Source of the DNA: Euryarchaeota archaeon UBA89
GTDB lineage: Archaea > Thermoplasmatota > Poseidoniia > Poseidoniales > Thalassarchaeaceae
NCBI GenBank assembly: GCA_002495525.1
Contig: DAFS01000037.1
Span: 1,081-18,762, forward strand
Direction of reading: 5' to 3'
Length of the DNA: 17,682 nucleotides
In this document: positions 16,801 to 17,682 of the stretch, piece after piece
How the letters are laid out: the number at the start of each line of letters is the position of its first letter
Position numbering within the stretch: the stretch's first letter is position 1
Made by a program: the position numbers and the translations under genes
Notes under the pieces: model-generated
The model's database searches: none
Seen by the model: only the letters and a program-made list of their open reading frames with translations
What the model was told of the DNA's origin: nothing

Positions 16801-17682
16801 ACATACAAAAGCAGCAGTACAGGCTTCGGATAAATCTAAGTTTGAAAATCCAAAAGCACCCTGTGCGCTGTCTAGCGTTACAGCTGCACTGAAATTAGCG
16901 TAAATTTGACTCATTGTGGAACCAATTGATGTTGAGCCTGGCTGTGGATTAGCAGCTAAATTTTCTATTCCCGCCCCCCCAGTCGCAGTATCTGCAACCA
17001 AACTTTGAATTGCATTTCCTCCGCCTAATTTATCGGCCAGATACATAAGAAACATAAATCCTGCTCCATAATCCGCAATTCTTTGATTCCACCACCTTAC
17101 ACTCATGTTGGAATTTTGAGCCCATTCATTGGCATGCCCGGTCAAGGCAGAAGTTACTCCAAAGCAGAGATAAGCTGCCATATCGGCAGCGCCTTCATCT
17201 ATCCACAAATTCTCAAATGGATCTCTTGCATTATGTAATAAATGTTGGAACTCATGCGCTATAATCGTATTTCTCCAACTCATATCGTCTACATCAATGA
17301 ATATAGATTCTCTTTGTGAAGAAATCCCTGGTGAGAAATATCCGCCTATTCCCCCACCTCCATCAATGGCTAGGATCATAATTTCAACCTGGCAATTATT
17401 GTCTACATCAGGCATAGAACCAAAGTAAGTAGTGTCGGTTGGAAAAATTGTTGATTCAAATGTCGATGCAATATCATTTAGAGTAGTTGCAGACAATATT
17501 TGCCCATCCTCTACAAATATTGCAGCATTGGATGAAATTTTTTGTACTGTTGCCTCAACATTTCCATCAGCAGAAGGGACTGTATCTGTGTCTCCCTGAC
17601 TCCATGCATTAGTGCAATTTCGTGCTGATGATTTAGAGTTCATGTATGTCTGAGAAAATGGAAGTACTAGATTTGGATAACC
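13813..17682 (-). CDS. Large surface protein: HExxH metalloprotease plus PKD repeats (5' partial)
   Basis: Partial: the frame is open to the right edge, and no signal peptide is seen after the first in-window ATG (17641-17643), so the true start lies beyond. Numbering from that ATG gives 1276 residues. A zincin-type site is H-E-F-Q-H at 130-134 with W-I-D-E-G-A-A-D at 147-154 supplying the third zinc ligand Glu150, as in M30 (hyicolysin)-like peptidases. Then come a beta-rich region with D-R-D-G-D-N-L-D-D (428-436), five PKD or PKD-like domains (about 524-617, 623-717, 720-817, 820-906, 911-1041; clear W-D-x-G-D cores in the first, second and fifth), and Asp-rich calcium-type loops at 1084-1102 and 1119-1130. 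A membrane helix at 1195-1212 is followed by an acidic then basic tail ending R-T-R-R-K. It is an extracellular, membrane-anchored protease or adhesin; the substrate is unknown. Confidence 0.85.
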   Translation of the reverse strand, partial: GYPNLVLPFSQTYMNSKSSARNCTNAWSQGDTDTVPSADGNVEATVQKISSNAAIFVEDGQILSATTLNDIASTFESTIFPTDTTYFGSMPDVDNNCQVEIMILAIDGGGGIGGYFSPGISSQRESIFIDVDDMSWRNTIIAHEFQHLLHNARDPFENLWIDEGAADMAAYLCFGVTSALTGHANEWAQNSNMSVRWWNQRIADYGAGFMFLMYLADKLGGGNAIQSLVADTATGGAGIENLAANPQPGSTSIGSTMSQIYANFSAAVTLDSAQGAFGFSNLDLSEACTAAFVCKVQKSGYNDQWVNDWTSDSDAVEGWGMRSYKFAQGSGAPLNLMVSPTQFGFEGIIMSKEAATGTWSMDRLRIDPASGAGTGLVYGFGNLSDEVWLITWYESIVDDCDYNYASCGITTGSYPEAAITVQAGLITDPAEVEIATIENFDRDGDNLDDSSRIDLEVTSNAFFEILEVEVNAYLNNSIQDTLIFDMTAGNSVATEKSIWFTPPETGDWTYGVKITDFTGVTVDQAFALPVNIANMEPVASGSLTTNVTQTWLPVAMFGSGYDEWGFSQVNGSFSHNETPIAYYWDLGDNTSSGLKNPVHSYLDSGIYTIVLTVKDKGGYFSEPQSWTVAVSDTSVPIPVITVDGIVQDSELTLMTNQRVQFSALSTQDNVPIDEMTFTWNWGDGQIEQGRGLAELGHAWVDGSADGIMYTLTLTIDDGNQFVDYSIYIRVLNRVPEQIFDDTLQTFTLTPIEMPLIFEDQDGFIVEYRWTFEDGVNIEGSGMTLTSDFSVTESLERNPIIGWKEPGMKNISLEVTDDDGNTSTTTIQILVVNQRPVAVFARPGDGFVDTEYIFESLSFDPDGNSSSLEIIWNISAFDEELYNVSTVYHTFTSPGLYSISLTVIDERGMESATKSYIIRIDNPLPVPEIKFRQPSINDSNLDYIPTDYSQISWQIPFTEDGGGFIAPNMPLLFDGSESYDSDPIFEGMISTNQEDPEWNGITRWIWDFGDSSPVKEGFEVWHQYQIPGIYIVKLTVVDGFEAGETNTTSMIIYVSRTPEIVTNDPTGLEYVIVGEIVDLYAEVIDRDLVDGIEAWLDTDINEDSDGDGDFENDKDRYLSSEPEIKWDLNIAIDGIDNDGNTMNDFVWGEQVWMLPEYQPLVIILETCDGVNVCSSKQFEITVLGIEEDDGPLSISDLTWGDFVPDAGSAGLLALIATVLLLGWLIMRQKDEEEMDAKNSTETYDVQEVKAEGGLPGMDQHTPPPQPKYLTVEERRDKESGYIRPIRTRRK

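Noticed and set aside
1..17682. Mobile elements, CRISPR arrays, toxin-antitoxin or defence cassettes
   Set aside because: No transposase, integrase, direct-repeat array, att-like duplication at the tRNA or defence protein motif was seen on either strand.

Overview
The window looks like a chromosomal segment of a low-GC marine euryarchaeon, most likely Marine Group II (Candidatus Poseidoniales). This placement is inferred from gene content and style and was not tested by a tree. It rests on: a bacterial-type MutS-MutL pair and a bacterial-type DNA gyrase (both known in Group II euryarchaea); type I 3-dehydroquinase; a class II tRNA-Ser with an archaeal-looking D arm and an encoded CCA; several genes without a Shine-Dalgarno (SD) sequence beside others with perfect ones; and a very large PKD-repeat surface protein. 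The DNA is AT-rich and tightly packed. I see no insertion sequence, prophage, CRISPR array or transposon.

Layout, left to right. (1) 1-186, minus: N-terminal piece of an EamA-type drug/metabolite transporter. It diverges from (2) 345-4998, plus: mutS then mutL, 4 bp apart, the mismatch-repair recognition ATPase and its endonuclease-type partner. (3) 5000-7075, minus: aroA (EPSP synthase) and, upstream of it, a membrane-anchored DUF4105 protein with the Cys/His pair of that papain-like family. Just upstream lie a strong SD, a possible 9-codon leader ORF and (4) tRNA-Ser(GCU), 7121-7207, minus. (5) 7254-11937, minus: gyrB then gyrA, overlapping by 11 bp, gyrA starting at TTG behind a near-perfect SD inside gyrB. 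(6) 11938-12137: intergenic region between divergent gyrB and aroD, with a 10-bp perfect inverted repeat near gyrB and a 15-bp dyad near aroD. (7) 12138-12944, plus: aroD (type I 3-dehydroquinate dehydratase). (8) 12941-17682, minus: a 291-residue secreted membrane protein, preceded and overlapped (ATGA) by a huge zinc-metalloprotease/PKD surface protein whose start lies beyond the right edge.

The genes fall into three jobs: DNA maintenance (MutS, MutL, gyrase), the shikimate route to aromatic amino acids (AroA, AroD, not adjacent), and a cell-surface protease with a small co-translated partner. The minus-strand block gyrB-gyrA-tRNA-DUF4105-aroA has only short gaps and may be partly co-transcribed. 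The window is largely conserved housekeeping sequence and I see no clearly new defence or mobile system. The points most worth following are: a PCNA-box-like motif where bacterial MutS carries a clamp-binding motif; the leader ORF and archaeal occurrence of the DUF4105 protein; Gln at the quinolone Ser83 position of GyrA; the inverted repeat at gyrB; substitutions in the AroA active-site motifs; and the protease/PKD surface pair.
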